Assembly: GCA_964023275.1 (NCBI GenBank)
Contig: OZ029913.1
Span: 49,541,976 to 49,605,975, forward strand
DNA: 64,000 nt
Source of the DNA: Norana najaformis
Lineage: Eukaryota > Annelida > Clitellata > Crassiclitellata > Hormogastridae
Direction of reading: 5' to 3'
Position numbers and translations under genes: made by a program. The notes below the pieces were generated by a model. The model made no database searches and was not told the DNA's origin. It was given only the letters and a program-made list of their open reading frames with translations. Positions 1 to 52,821 of the stretch are shown in pieces (the stretch's first letter is position 1; each line of letters begins with the position of its first letter).

Positions 1-430
1 TCTGAATTTGAAGTTGCTAGTTTGGACAGCGATTACAATGCAAATGGTAACAATGATAGCAGAGGTACAGACTCCGAAAATAAAACTGAAAGTGATGTTG
101 TAGATGGTACTGCTGACTTGCCTGTCTGGATAAAGAAACCAGGTTATAGCAGAGAACCCTTAAAATTCACTGGCAGTCCTGGTATGAAGTTTCCTTTGTG
201 TCATAACGAGGTCATAGGGAAATACCTCCATGAGAAGCCAAGAGTTCATTGTAGACAGCAATCGGCAGAACCATTGCCACTATAGCTCGTAGAATGTCAT
301 TTCTTTGAACTGGTACCTCCAACAGAAAACAAGGCAGCAGCTACTCATTGCTGTATACTGTGCTCTACTAAAGTTAGTGAGACAGGAAAGAAACCTCAAA
401 AGGAAACAAGGAAACAATCCCTAATACCAT
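1..430 (+). pseudogene. piggyBac-like transposase relic, middle deleted
   Basis: Read in one frame from base 1, this gives an acidic start (DSDYNANGNNDS) followed by KPGYSREPLKFTGSPGMK, which resembles the N-terminal lead-in of piggyBac-derived transposases (F-x-G-x-P-G). A stop at 283-285 interrupts the frame. The same frame then reads ECHFFELVPPTENK and a cysteine pair THCCILCSTK, which resembles the C-terminal zinc-binding tail of the family. The catalytic DDD core that normally separates these parts by several hundred residues is absent, so this looks like an internally deleted copy. The 5' end lies outside the window. No TTAA target duplication could be assigned. The family assignment is from motif memory only. 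Confidence 0.6.
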
Positions 431-449
431 CCACTGTAGCCATCTCAGC

Positions 450-590
450 CTGCCTGTTGGATCTTGACCTGGAACTGGTTCAAATCCTTCTTCCTGACAA
501 TTTTATTTTGACTGAGAGCCTGTAAATATGTTTGTTCCCGTGACTTAGCCTTTGATGGGTACTGTAGAAAGCTTGAGTTTATGATTACAA
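450..590 (+). repeat. LINE 3' tail fragment (CR1/L2-like)
   Basis: This short stretch matches the 3' end of the long LINE at 6738-10560 read on its own sense strand. It shares 'gatcttgacctggaact', 'tttgactgag' and 'gcactgtagaaa'-type words followed by 'gattac'. It is a heavily 5'-truncated insertion with no coding capacity. Further copies of the same tail lie at 29829-30083 (+) and 33045-33135 (-). Confidence 0.7.
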
Positions 591-924
591 AGACATTATT
601 GCCCCACGTGTGATGTTGCACTGTCATCGTTTCAAGTTCCAAGGATTATCACACTAAAACGTAACATAGTTGTTTGTCTTAAACACTGACAGTGAGACTT
701 ATTATGAACAATTTATGTATTTACGCTGGAACTTCTAGTACAAACTGAAAAAATAGTTCTCCAAATGAACATTGTGTTACTAATAAGTTAAACAGCATCA
801 TACAAAAGTGTGTTGGAGTTGGTTAATTTTGAACTCAGGTATGTAGCTGATGTAGCTGATTGGGTCAAGGCAAACCACCTATCACTGAATATATTTAAGA
901 CCAATTACATTTTGTTTAATTCCC
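591..924. other. Non-coding stretch, nothing recognised
   Basis: AT-rich sequence between two retroelement fragments. No exon-like reading frame, repeat or RNA gene was recognised. Confidence 0.5.
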
Positions 925-1775
925 ATAGAAAAGACTTTCTTCTTTAAGTTCTCTGCCGCTGGGCAGGTTCGAACGTCCAATGGTGCCATTTCTGACGTTG
1001 TTGGGCCTCCTCTTTCAGTTTACCATATCTGTCCTCGATTATCCAGTTTAGTAGCATTTGTCTTGGTCTTCCTATTCTTTTCTTTCCTTCCATTCTTCCC
1101 TCTATGATATTTCGCAGAAGGGAATCATCTCTCAGTATGTATCCAATCTATTTCCTCTGTCTCGTTCTTATTTTAGTCATCAGAGATCTTCTCTCTTCCA
1201 CCTGTTGAAGCACCTTTTCGTTTGTTTGCGCTCTGTCCAGCTGACCTTCTTCATCTTGTGCCATACCCGTAACTCAAAAGTCTCCAGTCATCTGATATCT
1301 TCTTTCATCATGGTCCATGTTTCCGATCCATATAGGACCATGCTCCTATGAATGTTTTCACCGTTCTCTTCTTTAGGTTCCTTGATTAATTAACTAATTA
1401 ATTCTTTTCTCTTCTTAAAGACATCTTTTCCCATCGCTATCTTTTTCTTTCATTATGACATTTTGCATCTGTTGTAATCATACTTCCTAAGTAGCAGAAC
1501 TGCCTGACCTGTTCCAGCTCTTCAACATTTACTATTATTCTTACTGTTGTTTCTTCTTTACTGCTTATCTTCATAACTTTTGTATTTTTGGTATTTATTT
1601 TCATACCATATTCTATCAAAATTAGGTTCAGGCGATCCTTCATCCATTGGAGACTTTCTTGTCTATTTGCCAACATTGACTGGTCATGTGCAAATCTCAT
1701 CACCTTCACCAGTCTTCGTCCTACTTTTATTCCCTCATCCACATTTTCTAGTGCCTCTCGTATATTGATCTCCTC
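925..1775 (-). pseudogene. RTE-like LINE fragment, C-terminal part of reverse transcriptase
   Basis: On the minus strand the sequence encodes GIKVGRRLVKVMRFAHDQSM, then INTKNTKVMKISSKEE and QVRQFCYLGSMITTDAKCH. This is the typical order of the palm/thumb region and connection region in RTE-like endonuclease-reverse transcriptase LINEs. The catalytic FADD-type motif reads FAHD here, so one catalytic aspartate is lost. Downstream, in another frame, it ends with RYGKLKEEAQQRQKWHHWT, a common C-terminal tail in this group. The copy is 5'-truncated and frame-broken. It lies tail-to-tail with the next LINE fragment. Confidence 0.75.
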
Positions 1776-2095
1776 GCTGCTGGGCCTTAGCGCCCTTCGC
1801 TGGCCACCCAAGATCTCCTGTTTGTCCCCCGCATGCGAACTGCTGGACTTGCCTCAGCAGTTCGCATGCGGGGGTCAAACAGGAGATCCAGAAGCTTTGC
1901 CTTTGTTGGTTCCACTTGCTATAACCATCTTTCTCGAGAATTGCGACTTGAGCTCCTCTCCCTCCCACTCTCAGGGTTCCTCAAGTGTCTGAAGACTGTA
2001 CTGTTTAATAGTGATTCTGCATGTTCAGGTCGGGAGCGCCCCTGTTGAGTTTATCCTCTAAGAGGCGCTTTATAAATTTTAAATTACACTTACAA
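1776..2095 (+). repeat. CR1-like LINE 3' end
   Basis: The plus strand reads RSRSFAFVGSTCYNHLSREL, matching the C-terminal tail of the CR1-like element at 50776-52050 (RSRSFAYVDPTCWNRLPREL). It ends with 'ggcgctttataaattttaaattacacttacaa' split around position 2095, the 3' terminus used by this LINE family here. It carries an internal foldback (1812-1888) that the other copy lacks. Confidence 0.75.
1812..1888. repeat. 34-bp near-perfect inverted repeat inside a LINE tail
   Basis: The left arm 1812-1845 and right arm 1855-1888 are reverse complements over 34 bases with one mismatch, separated by a 9-base loop. The related LINE at 50776-52050 has only the left-arm sequence at this point, so the right arm is a secondary inverted copy. 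Confidence 0.9.
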
Positions 2096-2397
2096 AAAAA
2101 TTAGAATCAACGATGCTATAGGTGGCAGTTGTGTGCTCGCCTTTGCATATGATGGAGTAAACATCAGTTGTTAATGCAAAATTCATTTGTGTTTAAGAAT
2201 AGTTAATAAAGACAGCAGAATAAAGGCAGCATTTGCAAATGTGCAAGTTAAATGTCAAAACTTCTCAAACTGTGTCATTGTTTGCCTTTACTAACAAGAA
2301 ATATATAATTGTTTTAACCCCAAATACCACATTGTTAGAAAAACTGATAAGCTTAAATGTGCATACTTATCTTTCTTGTATTGTTTATGTGTTTTAG
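2096..2397. other. Intron sequence, nothing recognised apart from the acceptor
   Basis: AT-rich intron ending in a pyrimidine-rich tract and the AG at 2396-2397. No other feature was seen. Confidence 0.5.
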
Positions 2398-43406
<41,009 letters not shown>

Positions 43407-43697
43407 TAGTGCTGTTGACAGCTGTGTATGGTTGTTGCAGTTATGTTCGTCATAAGTAATCTCCATATTTCAGAGTTGACCTTTTAAGTGTTCCTGTATT
43501 TAGCATTATATGTAGATTGCTGAATATATAATAGATGAAATATTTCAATCAAAGTGCAGGGAAGTGGTTTACAGAAGCTGGGGACTGACTGAAGAAACAT
43601 GTTACTCTGTAGCTTTGTACACTTTCAGCCTCAGTGTTATTTAGGGTCTTGGTTTATTCCTGGCTCACACAAAAGCCATATGAATACTTGATAAAGT

Positions 43698-43756
43698 AAA
43701 CTGTCTGTCTATCTATCTGTCTCTGTCTTTATGTCTGTCTGTCTGTCTGTCTGTTT
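43698..43756. repeat. (TCTG)n microsatellite
   Basis: Imperfect TCTG/TCTA tetranucleotide run in the likely 3' untranslated region of the SLC26 gene. Confidence 0.9.
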
Positions 43757-43832
43757 GATGATAAAATGTTGCACCTAACGGCACTGCAGAAAGAGGAAAT
43801 TATTTTAAATTTTATAGATATTTAACTGTGTA

Positions 43833-43838
43833 ATAAAA
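43833..43838 (+). terminator. Candidate poly(A) signal AATAAA of the SLC26 gene
   Basis: Canonical hexamer about 430 bases after the proposed stop codon, with no competing exon in between. Such hexamers are common by chance in AT-rich DNA, so support is modest. Confidence 0.35.
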
Positions 43839-44978
43839 TGATGTTTTAACAGTATTTGTGCATACAGTTTGTTAATTAGATAAAAGGTATAATTGTCTTT
43901 GGCATTGCCATATAGAGGTGATGGCAGTGCTTTTACACAGTTGAAGATAAGTACAGTTGAAGGTAACACATCTGTTTCTTATACAGGTGTTAGTTGTGGC
44001 TGCTTGGCTGCCCACAGTTAAACATTTCATTTGATATGGATGTTTAAGGTGTCTAAATTGGAATTAGTGTGATAACTCAAATGTTCCGATGACTTTTGTG
44101 TCTTAAGCCACGTTCTGGAATTAATTCTTCAACTTTGTCTTGGATGTAAACTGAAAAGGATCAGCTGAAAATGAGAAATTGTATTTGACAGCAGTATGAA
44201 GAAAACTGATATTTTTCTTATATCAAAGGTTTCAGTGTTCATTCAACCAATAACTTGACTACCGCTTCAAATGCAGTCCCGTTAGGATCTAAGGCACGTG
44301 TAATTTGCTGCTTACTTCTGTCCAAGTCTGACAGCTTGTGCATTCTGAATAATCATTCTTCGAGATCACAACCTATGTACAAAATTTTGTCTCTAAAAGC
44401 TGTCATTATTATTGTAATTATTACAGACAAAAATTTATCATGCACACAAAGTCACACGGATGTGAATCTGAGGTGCATCTAGTCAGCCACCCAGGTGGTA
44501 TTGCAGTGATGGTTATGGCAGCAAACACGACAGGCAGGGATCAAGCTTACTCTAACGTACAAATCTGACTAAGATTTGGAAAGATGGGCACTCACTACTT
44601 TAAAGTAGTTTAACTACAACTACTTGTTGTTCAACTGGTAGTTAGTAACTGGTTTTAGAAAAAGTACTTAACTACTTTTAGACTATTTTTGTAACTTCTG
44701 TTGCTCATGCTGTTACTGTAAGATGGTATCTACATTGCTGAAAAACAGGTTTTGTTTATTAGTAATCTTCGCCTTAAAATAAAACAGCATGCAACATTCT
44801 TCAAGTACTGCTCAGTATTGTTTGTATGCATCCATTAAAAGGTCTGATTTGCACAAAACAGAGGGTAATATTTCAAAACAATGAGCTGAATATATAAGCC
44901 ATTGTCATTGTGTCTGTGTTACCAAGTCCATAAGTCAGTAACCTTGTCTGAGTAGTGAATGTTTTGACAGACTTTAAC
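43839..44978. other. Gap after the SLC26 gene, mostly unrecognised
   Basis: 44575-44700 is rich in 'agtagttaact' words in both orientations, as at the ends of some small hAT-type elements, but no paired terminus was found. Nothing else was recognised. Confidence 0.35.
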
Positions 44979-45954
44979 CCTATCGAGTATGAATTAATTA
45001 AAGCCCGGTCCAGTTTAATTTTACGTCATGGCGTCAAAAGTCTAAATTATTTTACGTTTTTGCGGAAAGATATCATCATCTTGTACTTTTTATAACTCTG
45101 CCAGTAAGCTAGAATCACACCTCTAGCATCTAACTGTTCACAGATGTGTCCTCTTTTACATGTATAAATCTATTTTATGAACAAATACTGGGAATTCCTA
45201 CTCTTATCCTGAACTGTAGGCACTCTCAATTTTTTATTTAAGTGAAAAAACTGTGTGATGAAGTTTTTTAAATTTAAAAGTAATGACAGTAGCTGTGTTA
45301 AGAATTTAATACTAAATAAGGTGGTGAAAAATTTCTTAAAATCGAATAATAAATTACCCCAAAAATTAAAAAGCCCATACACCCTTGGAAACTCCAATTT
45401 TGCATTTTAATGATATCCCAAAACATGGCAACTTGAAAGGGGTACAGCTTTTTGGCTGACCCTATTTGGCTGTGCCTCACTTGGAGTTATTTGTGGAGTG
45501 GAGGTTGTTTCATAAGGTAAACACAGGGATTTCAGTTATTCAGCTGTGGGTGGGGAATGTAATAATGTCAGCTCTGGTCAGTTGCTTATACAGTCCGTTT
45601 CCAGGGGGTGATAAGTGACTCATAATTAGGGATGCATAGCTATATTGGATACACAATTTGTACATTTTTATATAACATATACAATGTTGTATGTACAGAA
45701 ATAAACATAATGTTTCTGTCCTTATATAATATGATAGGCATACAAAGGCAGAGCCAGTAGTGGCTCAAATAAGTCTTTAGGCATACAAGCTAACTGGGCT
45801 CTTAGCAGCCCTTCCTTTGCAGATAGGACCAGCCCCTCCACAGATATGTTATGCCATTGGGTCTGGAAAGATTATTAACTCCAAATTAAGAGAAGATTCA
45901 GTTAGTTGTCTACACCCGCCTGTATTTGTATATGGAGTTGTCTACATGCGCAAG
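44979..45954 (-). repeat. Roughly 1-kb repeat ending in TTAA-CCCTATCGAGT, copy 2, inverted
   Basis: The left edge is TTAA followed by CCCTATCGAGT. The body is the reverse complement of 37452-38417, with many substitutions and small indels. The two copies point in opposite directions about 6.5 kb apart, one inside the last SLC26 intron and one beyond the gene. Confidence 0.7.
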
Positions 45955-46514
45955 AATATAGGGACCTACATGTAACTCTGACAGAATATGGGGATCTAAT
46001 TCTGACATCATCTTAACCCCACAACATTTCAAACAATGCCAGGCCTAGCCAAAAGTCAGGTAAATTTCCTGAAATTCAGTCCCAGTGGTAAATAATCTGC
46101 TGAAGTTCAGATTAAAACAAAATTTTAATAAGGCCTATATACATTATAAAAATTGTTATATAGTATATACATATAATATTAAAACCAAGAAAGATGTGTT
46201 GTTCGAACCAGACATGTAGCCAGAAATAGCCATTTGAACTGGCCTAATCTTTGGGTAATAAGTCAATCGATACTTTTAGGCAAGGGCTTGACAGTGAATA
46301 AACTATTTTTGAGGTACAAATACCTTGAATTTAATCTTTCAATCTTAATGACTGCCAGTTTAAACGGCCTTGACCAGATCATTTTAGTATAGTAAATTTG
46401 ATAATGGTTTAATTTGTCAGCTGATATCAGACAAGTTCAGTGGGCAATAACCGTGGGAGGCTGACGACTTCTTGGCCATTGACGAGGGTCTAAGTTTAGC
46501 TGTCTGCCTACCCC
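45955..46514. other. Intergenic sequence, nothing recognised
   Basis: AT-rich, no repeat or coding similarity noted. Confidence 0.4.
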
Positions 46515-49076
46515 TATTTTATAATATAATAATTAGCAACTTCTAATGCACCGGTGTCTAATGCATGAGGTATGATCCGATAGCGCTCTAAAGCCAAGCC
46601 ACAACCAGGTCATTATCCAGAAGGTCAGTCCACAAGACAGCAATAAGCTATTTGATAAAGGTAAGTTTTAAGTTGAAAATGAAATGACCGAAGCGACTGA
46701 GCAGAACAGACACAGGAAGAGAGTTCCAGAATTTAGGCCCAGCAACAGAAAAAGCACGTTTACTGTGAACAGTTCTAGCCCAAGGTATGACCAGGGAAAG
46801 ACAATCAGATGACCTTGCAGAATAATGATAAGTCTGGGGAATAAGGACTGATTTTAAGTATTGTGGTTGGCCATAGTTCAATATTTTATAAACTGTAACT
46901 CCCAATTTGAAACAAATCCTTTGCTGAATAGGAAGCCAATGTAAAGATTTAAGTGCAGGGGTTATGCTCATATTTTGAAGTATTTGTTATGGCTCTAGCC
47001 AAGGAGTTCTGAACTCGGAGTTTCTGCATGTTTGACTTTAGGATACCAACAAGAATTGAGTTACAGGAGTAAACTCAACTGGAGACCAATGCGTTAGGTA
47101 AGGATATTCTAGAAGACATGGGGACATAACGCCTAATTCCATGTATGTCATGAATATACATGTATGATGACTTACAAATACCATTTACAGTTTGTGAGAG
47201 ACATGGTGGAACCAAAAACAACGCCCGAGTCACGAGCAGCATCAGTCAACTCAATGAGTGAATCCCCAGCTGTAAGCATGTAAGCCATTCAAACATCTTA
47301 AGTTGCTGTGGAGTGCCAAGTAGTAGAAATTCAGTTTTCGACAGGTTAAGAAGTAGTTTAATAGCTGTCATCCAAGACTGCAGCTGCTCAAAGGCATCAG
47401 ACAACAGCTGCACAGACGAATGACAAGACAAACTGTCAAATGAAATGTAGATTTGGGTATCATCTGCATAGAAATTATATTCCAGTGAATGATTGTCTAG
47501 CAGTGTACCTAGGGTATAGTGTATAATGTAAACAAAAGAGGACCAAGTACAGAACCATGCAGAACACCACAAGTCAACACAGCACTAGCTGAATAATGTC
47601 CATTTAAATATATGGAATAAGTGCGAGGGCTGAGATAAGTAGCAAACCAATGTAGGGCGGGACCAGAAATCCCAAACCAGTGCTGGAGACGATGCAAAAG
47701 GAGAGAATGGTTGACAGTATCAAAGGCAGCAGACAAATCAAGGAAAACGAGTGCTGTCACCTTACCCTTAACCATGGAGCACATGATGTCGTTATGACCA
47801 GCATGCAGGGCAGATTCCGTTGAATGAAACTTGCAGTATGCAGACTGAAATGGAGAGATTAGTGGGTTGGAAGAAAGGTGAGCTTGCATACGATTCAAAA
47901 CTACACATTCAAGAATTTTAGATACAAAATTTAAAGTTGAGATGGGTCTGTAATTAGACAGGTCACCTGAATTGAAAGGTTCTTTAGCAGAGGATGAACT
48001 ATGGCTTGGGCAAAAGCAGATGTGAAGGATCCCTCAAGCAATGAGAAATTGATAATTGATGTAGGGCATCAAAACATTCTTTTAGGAAAGAAGTGGGAAT
48101 GATGTCTAGGAAACAGCTTTTGTCAGGTAAGTATGAGTGTGCAAACCCCTGCAAGAGTTGTTGGCTGAAAGTAGTCTTAAGATTGGAGGTTAAGAACTAG
48201 GAAGAAGAAATTTATCGCATACCGAAGAACCAACAAATTTCAGCCTTATACCAGAAATCTTATCAGCAAAAAAGGTCAGAAATTTGCTGGCTGGCTCTTG
48301 GGCAGCATAGAACACACCAAAGGATAAATTTAACTTGTCTCTGTGTAGTAACTTATTCAAAGCCATCTACAAAATTTTTGGAGATGTAGAACTTTCAGCA
48401 ATTAAATTTGTTAAATATTCAGATTTTGCAGATGAAACAAGTTTGTGCACAAGTTCGCGCTGCTGCTTAAACCTATCGAGATCTGAGGGAAGTCAAGAGT
48501 GGCACCACCAATACTCTGACTTCTGCAATGCCTAGCTTTGGAAATGGCAGAGTTGAACCAAGGCTGTGGTGTGCTACTCTACTACTCTCTCAGTTCTAAA
48601 AGGAATTTGTCTGTCAAGAAGCTCAGATAAAGTAGACTGGAACTGCATAGCCAGTTCATTAGCAGTTTGTGCAGGAGATAACCACAGTGGAGATGTTAAG
48701 ATATGGTACTTCAGCTTATTTAAACCATTTTTATGCCAAGGACGAAATTTAATAGTTTTATAATTTGAGGGTAGTTTAAATGGGAAGTCAAATTTTGAGG
48801 AAATTGCAATGTGATCTGATAAGTAAGACTCCACAGGAAAGACAGAATGAAGCAGTTTTGAATCAGAACAAGTTATCAAAACATCCAAGGTGTTGCTTTT
48901 ATTATGTGTAAGAAAGGTAACAAGTTGTTTCATGTCAAATCCTTCCAACATATCAAGAAATGATGAAGAACAATGACCAGCTAATGCGGTGAAACCTATC
49001 AACAAATACAAGTGCAAATACATATCCATATTCTGGTTTTTTAGAGTGTCACCTAGCAAAATGCACTGTTTCACCT
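46515..49076 (-). pseudogene. CR1/L2-like LINE, 5'-truncated in the endonuclease
   Basis: In minus-strand order: the end of the endonuclease (HNKSNTLDVLITCSD, YLSDHIAISSKFDFP; 48574-49074), then the linker, then reverse transcriptase with SPFQSAYCKFHSTESALHA, TALVFLDLSAAFDTVNHSLL, VLHGSVLGPLLFTLY, NFYADDTQIYISF and LNLSKTEFLLLGTPQQL (47246-47898). The C-terminal tail is ALKSLHWLPIQQRICFKLGV and RAFSVAGPKFWNSLP (46648-46971). The YADD motif is intact. The frame breaks a few times. The 3' end falls in the 'attattatattata' stretch near 46515. It is a different subfamily from the 6.7-kb element. Confidence 0.85.
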
Positions 49077-49146
49077 AAATTGCATAATATGCAACACAAA
49101 TTGAAAAGTTTACAAAATAATTGGAACTGGATTATTTGTGAATGGA

Positions 49147-49520
49147 TATGGAATCTATATATGGTCTAATATGAGTCTAATCAAATGTATTTATGTGCAT
49201 GCTGGGAGTGACATTCATCGCATACAGATTCAAATACAGATTCGCCAAAATCCGGAAATGCAGCATATACAAATACAGATATGCATTATTGAGATAATGC
49301 ACCACCCAGGCCAGCGTGGTCATAAGCATCCAGAGGAAACCCATACACAGCCTATATGGGTCTCATCAAATGTGTCTATTTGCACTTTGGCTGTGACATT
49401 CGTTGCATACAGATACAAATACAGATTCGCCAAAATCCGGAAATACAGCATATACAAATACAGATTTGCCTGTATCGAGAAAATACACTACCCTGGCCAG
49501 CATGGCCAAATACCATTCCC
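49147..49520. repeat. Two tandem units of about 185 bases
   Basis: 'cgccaaaatccggaaat' occurs at 49243 and 49428, and 'tcaaatgt' at 49181 and 49366, giving a constant 185-base offset. The two units differ at many positions. The open frame across them is a repeat artefact. Confidence 0.85.
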
Positions 49521-50775
49521 TGCAAATATACGTAACAATTGTTGTCAACTTGGACACGAAATCAAAAATGCAAAGAAAGTTCATTTGAAATGGTAATCAT
49601 TTGGAGGAAAATCTGAAGTAATTTAGGTTCACATAAATTTACCAGTTATTACATATTTCATACAAGCTGGTGATTGACAGTGCGATCATGTTTATTCCAT
49701 TTCTATGACCTGAAGAAATACATATAACTTAATAAATTTGCTGGTGCTTTGGACATTTGGGGAAGTCTGCCATAGGCTGAATTTCTAAGTATCTGTGCAC
49801 TGTTTGGTTACTCTGACCTATTGGAATTCGACCCTGCTTCACCAACGGCTTCTAATTTTTGACTGTGATTTTGACTTGAAACGACCATCGACTGATGCCG
49901 TGGATTATATGATAATGGTGCTATAGAAGTCTTTAGATTAGGTTAGACTACTTTTAAAGTTTTCGTTGTGAAAGATATTGAACACCAAATAGGCTAGCGC
50001 AGGCTGCGTCATGCATAAATGCATCACACAACTGTAAAGTTTATACATGTGCACAATTGTACATTAAGTTTGCACTAGCTATGGAAGAAAACGAACTTCC
50101 AGTAATTTGCGTTGTTTAATGCAATTTTTTACTTAAGATTAAGTTAGGAAGCAGCATCTGTTTGTTTTCATAAGGAATACAGTGGTAGGAAGACGCTGTG
50201 TGACTTATTAAAGCTAAATAAAAGTGTTCAGTTAGACGTCTAGTTTTATTAACAACCACTCACTTTGTGACAGGTGGCACTTTCTTCAGTACTTTAAAGA
50301 CGCCATATTATTGAATATTGAAGCTCACATCAAACAGTATATCGACAATATACGCAGCATCAATATGTTTTCATAAGGAATACAGTGGTCTTTCTTGTGC
50401 AGGATTGGGGCCTATAACTTCAGTCATAATTTGCTTCAACATTTTGAACAACTGTGCATGCTGAAATTTCAAAGAATTGCTAAGTCTTCATCAGCATTGT
50501 GGTATTAGAAAATGATTCTGTGTAATTTAAAATCAAAAGTAAAAGTTTTTGCCAAAGTTCATGATACTGTCCAATAATCAGTAATTTGGTCAATGCTCGA
50601 GTTCGTTCAAAGTTGGAATCAGAAGAGGCCTAAGGGAAATTGGTCAGACCGGCAAACTGTGATTGAGTAATCATCACGTCACCGATTTATGTATATCATG
50701 TGTTTTTCACAATGTTACATGGATTAAATAATAAGCAATCAGTATCGGTCATTAATAAACATGTTATTGTTCAGT
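49521..50775. other. Intergenic sequence, nothing recognised
   Basis: About 1.25 kb with no recognised element or coding similarity. Confidence 0.4.
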
Positions 50776-52050
50776 TGTAATTGTAATTTGAGATTTATAA
50801 AGCGCCTCTTAGAGGATAAACTCAACAGAGGTGCTTCCAACCCAAAAAAGTAAAATCACTGTTAAACATTACAGTCTTCAGACGCCTGTGGAACACTTAG
50901 AGGGGGGAGAAAGGCACTAAAGTCGCAATTCTCGAGGGAGACGATTCCAGCAAGTGGGATCAACATAGGCAAAGCTTCTGGACTGGACTGGACCGCAGCG
51001 GTTCACATGCGAGCGACAAACAGGAGATCCTGAGTGGCCGAGCGAACGGCCCGGCGATGAGGAGACCAAAGGGCAGAAGTCAGTGAGGTAAAGGGGAGCA
51101 GAGCCAATAACACAATTATGCATGAGAGAGAGGATCTTAAAGTGGACATGCTGCTGGATTGGGAGCTAGTGAAGAGTGACATGAATATAAGATGAGATGT
51201 GGCCATATCTTGGAATGCCCCCAGTGAGACGAGCAGCAGAGTTAAGCAGATTGCAGCTTAGCAGTGTTGGCTAGCGATAGGCGTGTAAATATGGCGTTTC
51301 CAGAGTCAACCCTGGTGCAGATAAGGGCATGGACCAGAGTGGAGATGGCATGAAAGGAAAGAATACGGCGAATGGTGCGGAGCTTACGAAGATGGTAAAA
51401 ACAAGAACGAGAGAAGCTGTTAACATGAGCAGACATGGTAAGCTCTTGATCCAGTACAACCCCAAGATTCCGGACCATAGTAGAGAAGGAGATATCCGGA
51501 AATCTCTGGTGTAAGGAGGAGAGATCGATCTTGGAGAGCTGCAAGCAGCCACCAAGCCAGATGAACTGGGTCTTCTTACAGTTCAAACAAAGGTGATTGG
51601 AGGACATCCAGAGGTCAAGGACGGAGGTGGCATCGAGAATCCTCTAGACAAGGGCAGGGCCGCCTCTGCCGGACCATGAGCATAAACCTGGGCGTCTTCT
51701 GCATACTGAAGGATGGCAACACTCAGTGGGAGGAGGGTCCGAGTTAGATTAGAGGTATATAAAATATAGAGAGGAGCCAGAACGGAACCCTGGAGAGACC
51801 AAAAAAGGCGGCGGACCAGAGGGACCGTGAGGGCCCAAAAACGACAGATTGAAGTCAGTCTGAGAGGAATGACCAAAACCAGGTGAGGACAGAACCAGTG
51901 ATGCCAAAGGAAATCTCCAAAAGCTCCAATAGGATAGTGATCAATGGTATCGAAAGCAGCCCTTACATCGAAAAGGGCCATCCTTATGTTGTTCTTGGAC
52001 ACAGATGCCTCAATTATTAGTAACATACATTCTCTCAATTTCTGATTCAA
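50776..52050 (-). pseudogene. CR1-like LINE, reverse transcriptase to 3' end
   Basis: The minus strand starts within the reverse transcriptase (NIRMALFDVRAAFDTIDHY), then GSVLAPLYILYTSNL, QYAEDAQVYAHG (YAED replacing YADD), SNHLCLNCKKTQFIWLGG, MVRNLGVVLDQELTMSAHV and the tail RSRSFAYVDPTCWNRLPREL. It ends in 'gcgctttataaatctcaaat' and 'tacaattacaa'. Truncated 5' and broken by stops and shifts. The same subfamily as 1776-2095 and 3040-3200. Confidence 0.82.
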
Positions 52051-52254
52051 AGTAAGAAACTGTTACCTAAGTAAAATGTGCCATTCATGAAAGTCAGAGT
52101 ATTGCCAAATTGACCATTTCCTAAGAGTAGGTTGCAGTAGAATAATTCAAATATCATGTGTTAAAGTTATTTTCTTAGCTGCATGATAACGGTTATTCAA
52201 ATCGTGTATTACATAATAAAATTCTATGTAGAACCATATTTATTTGTTTATTTA

Positions 52255-52650
52255 TTTAAAGCACTTGTAACACGCGCAATGTCAGTAAACCTGAATCTGA
52301 GGCGAGGATGTATATTCACTAGGGCCAAGATGGAGTCATGCAAAAGCCAGGGTGAAGTAGTGAGTCTTAACAAGTGATTTAAAAGATGATAGGGAGTTTG
52401 CAAGACGGGCCTTTTGTGGTCGACGATTCTAAATGCGAGGAGCACAACAGCTAAAGGCACGTGATCCTACAATTGTCCTGAACCTAGATTCTTGCAACAA
52501 ACCAGTATCAGAAGAACACAAGAATCTGGGAGGGCGATATGGAGTCAGCAAAGTATTAAGATATGATGGAAGGCCAGTGTTCTGAGCCTTGAACGTCAAG
52601 CATGCAATTTTAAACTTAATACGCCACGCCACCCATAGTGACCCACTCAT
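52255..52650 (-). pseudogene. CR1/L2-like LINE C-terminal fragment
   Basis: The minus strand reads FKIACLTFKAQNTGLPSYLN, PRFLCSSDTGLLQ and RTIVGSRAFSCCAPR, the post-catalytic tail (F-K-x-x-x-L-x-(F/Y)-K-(A/C) ... R-(T/F)-x-x-x-G-x-R-A-F-S-x-x-A-P). Truncated 5'. A separate insertion from the preceding element. Confidence 0.7.
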
Positions 52651-52821
52651 TCATATCTGCAACAGCTATACTCAAAACCACAATAGAGTGGTAAAATCTT
52701 TCAGTTTGTAATGAGCCTCAATGGATCTTAACCTTTTTTCTTACACATCAATAAATAAATAAAGTGTTATTAGTTAAAGTAGTTAAATGAATAATTTCTT
52801 CAGCAGGCCATCCTTTTGTAG

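Noticed and set aside
49138-49596. 152-codon open frame with repeated IQIQI/YKYRF words
   Set aside because: It spans the 185-base tandem duplication; the repetition is at DNA level and no family motif appears.
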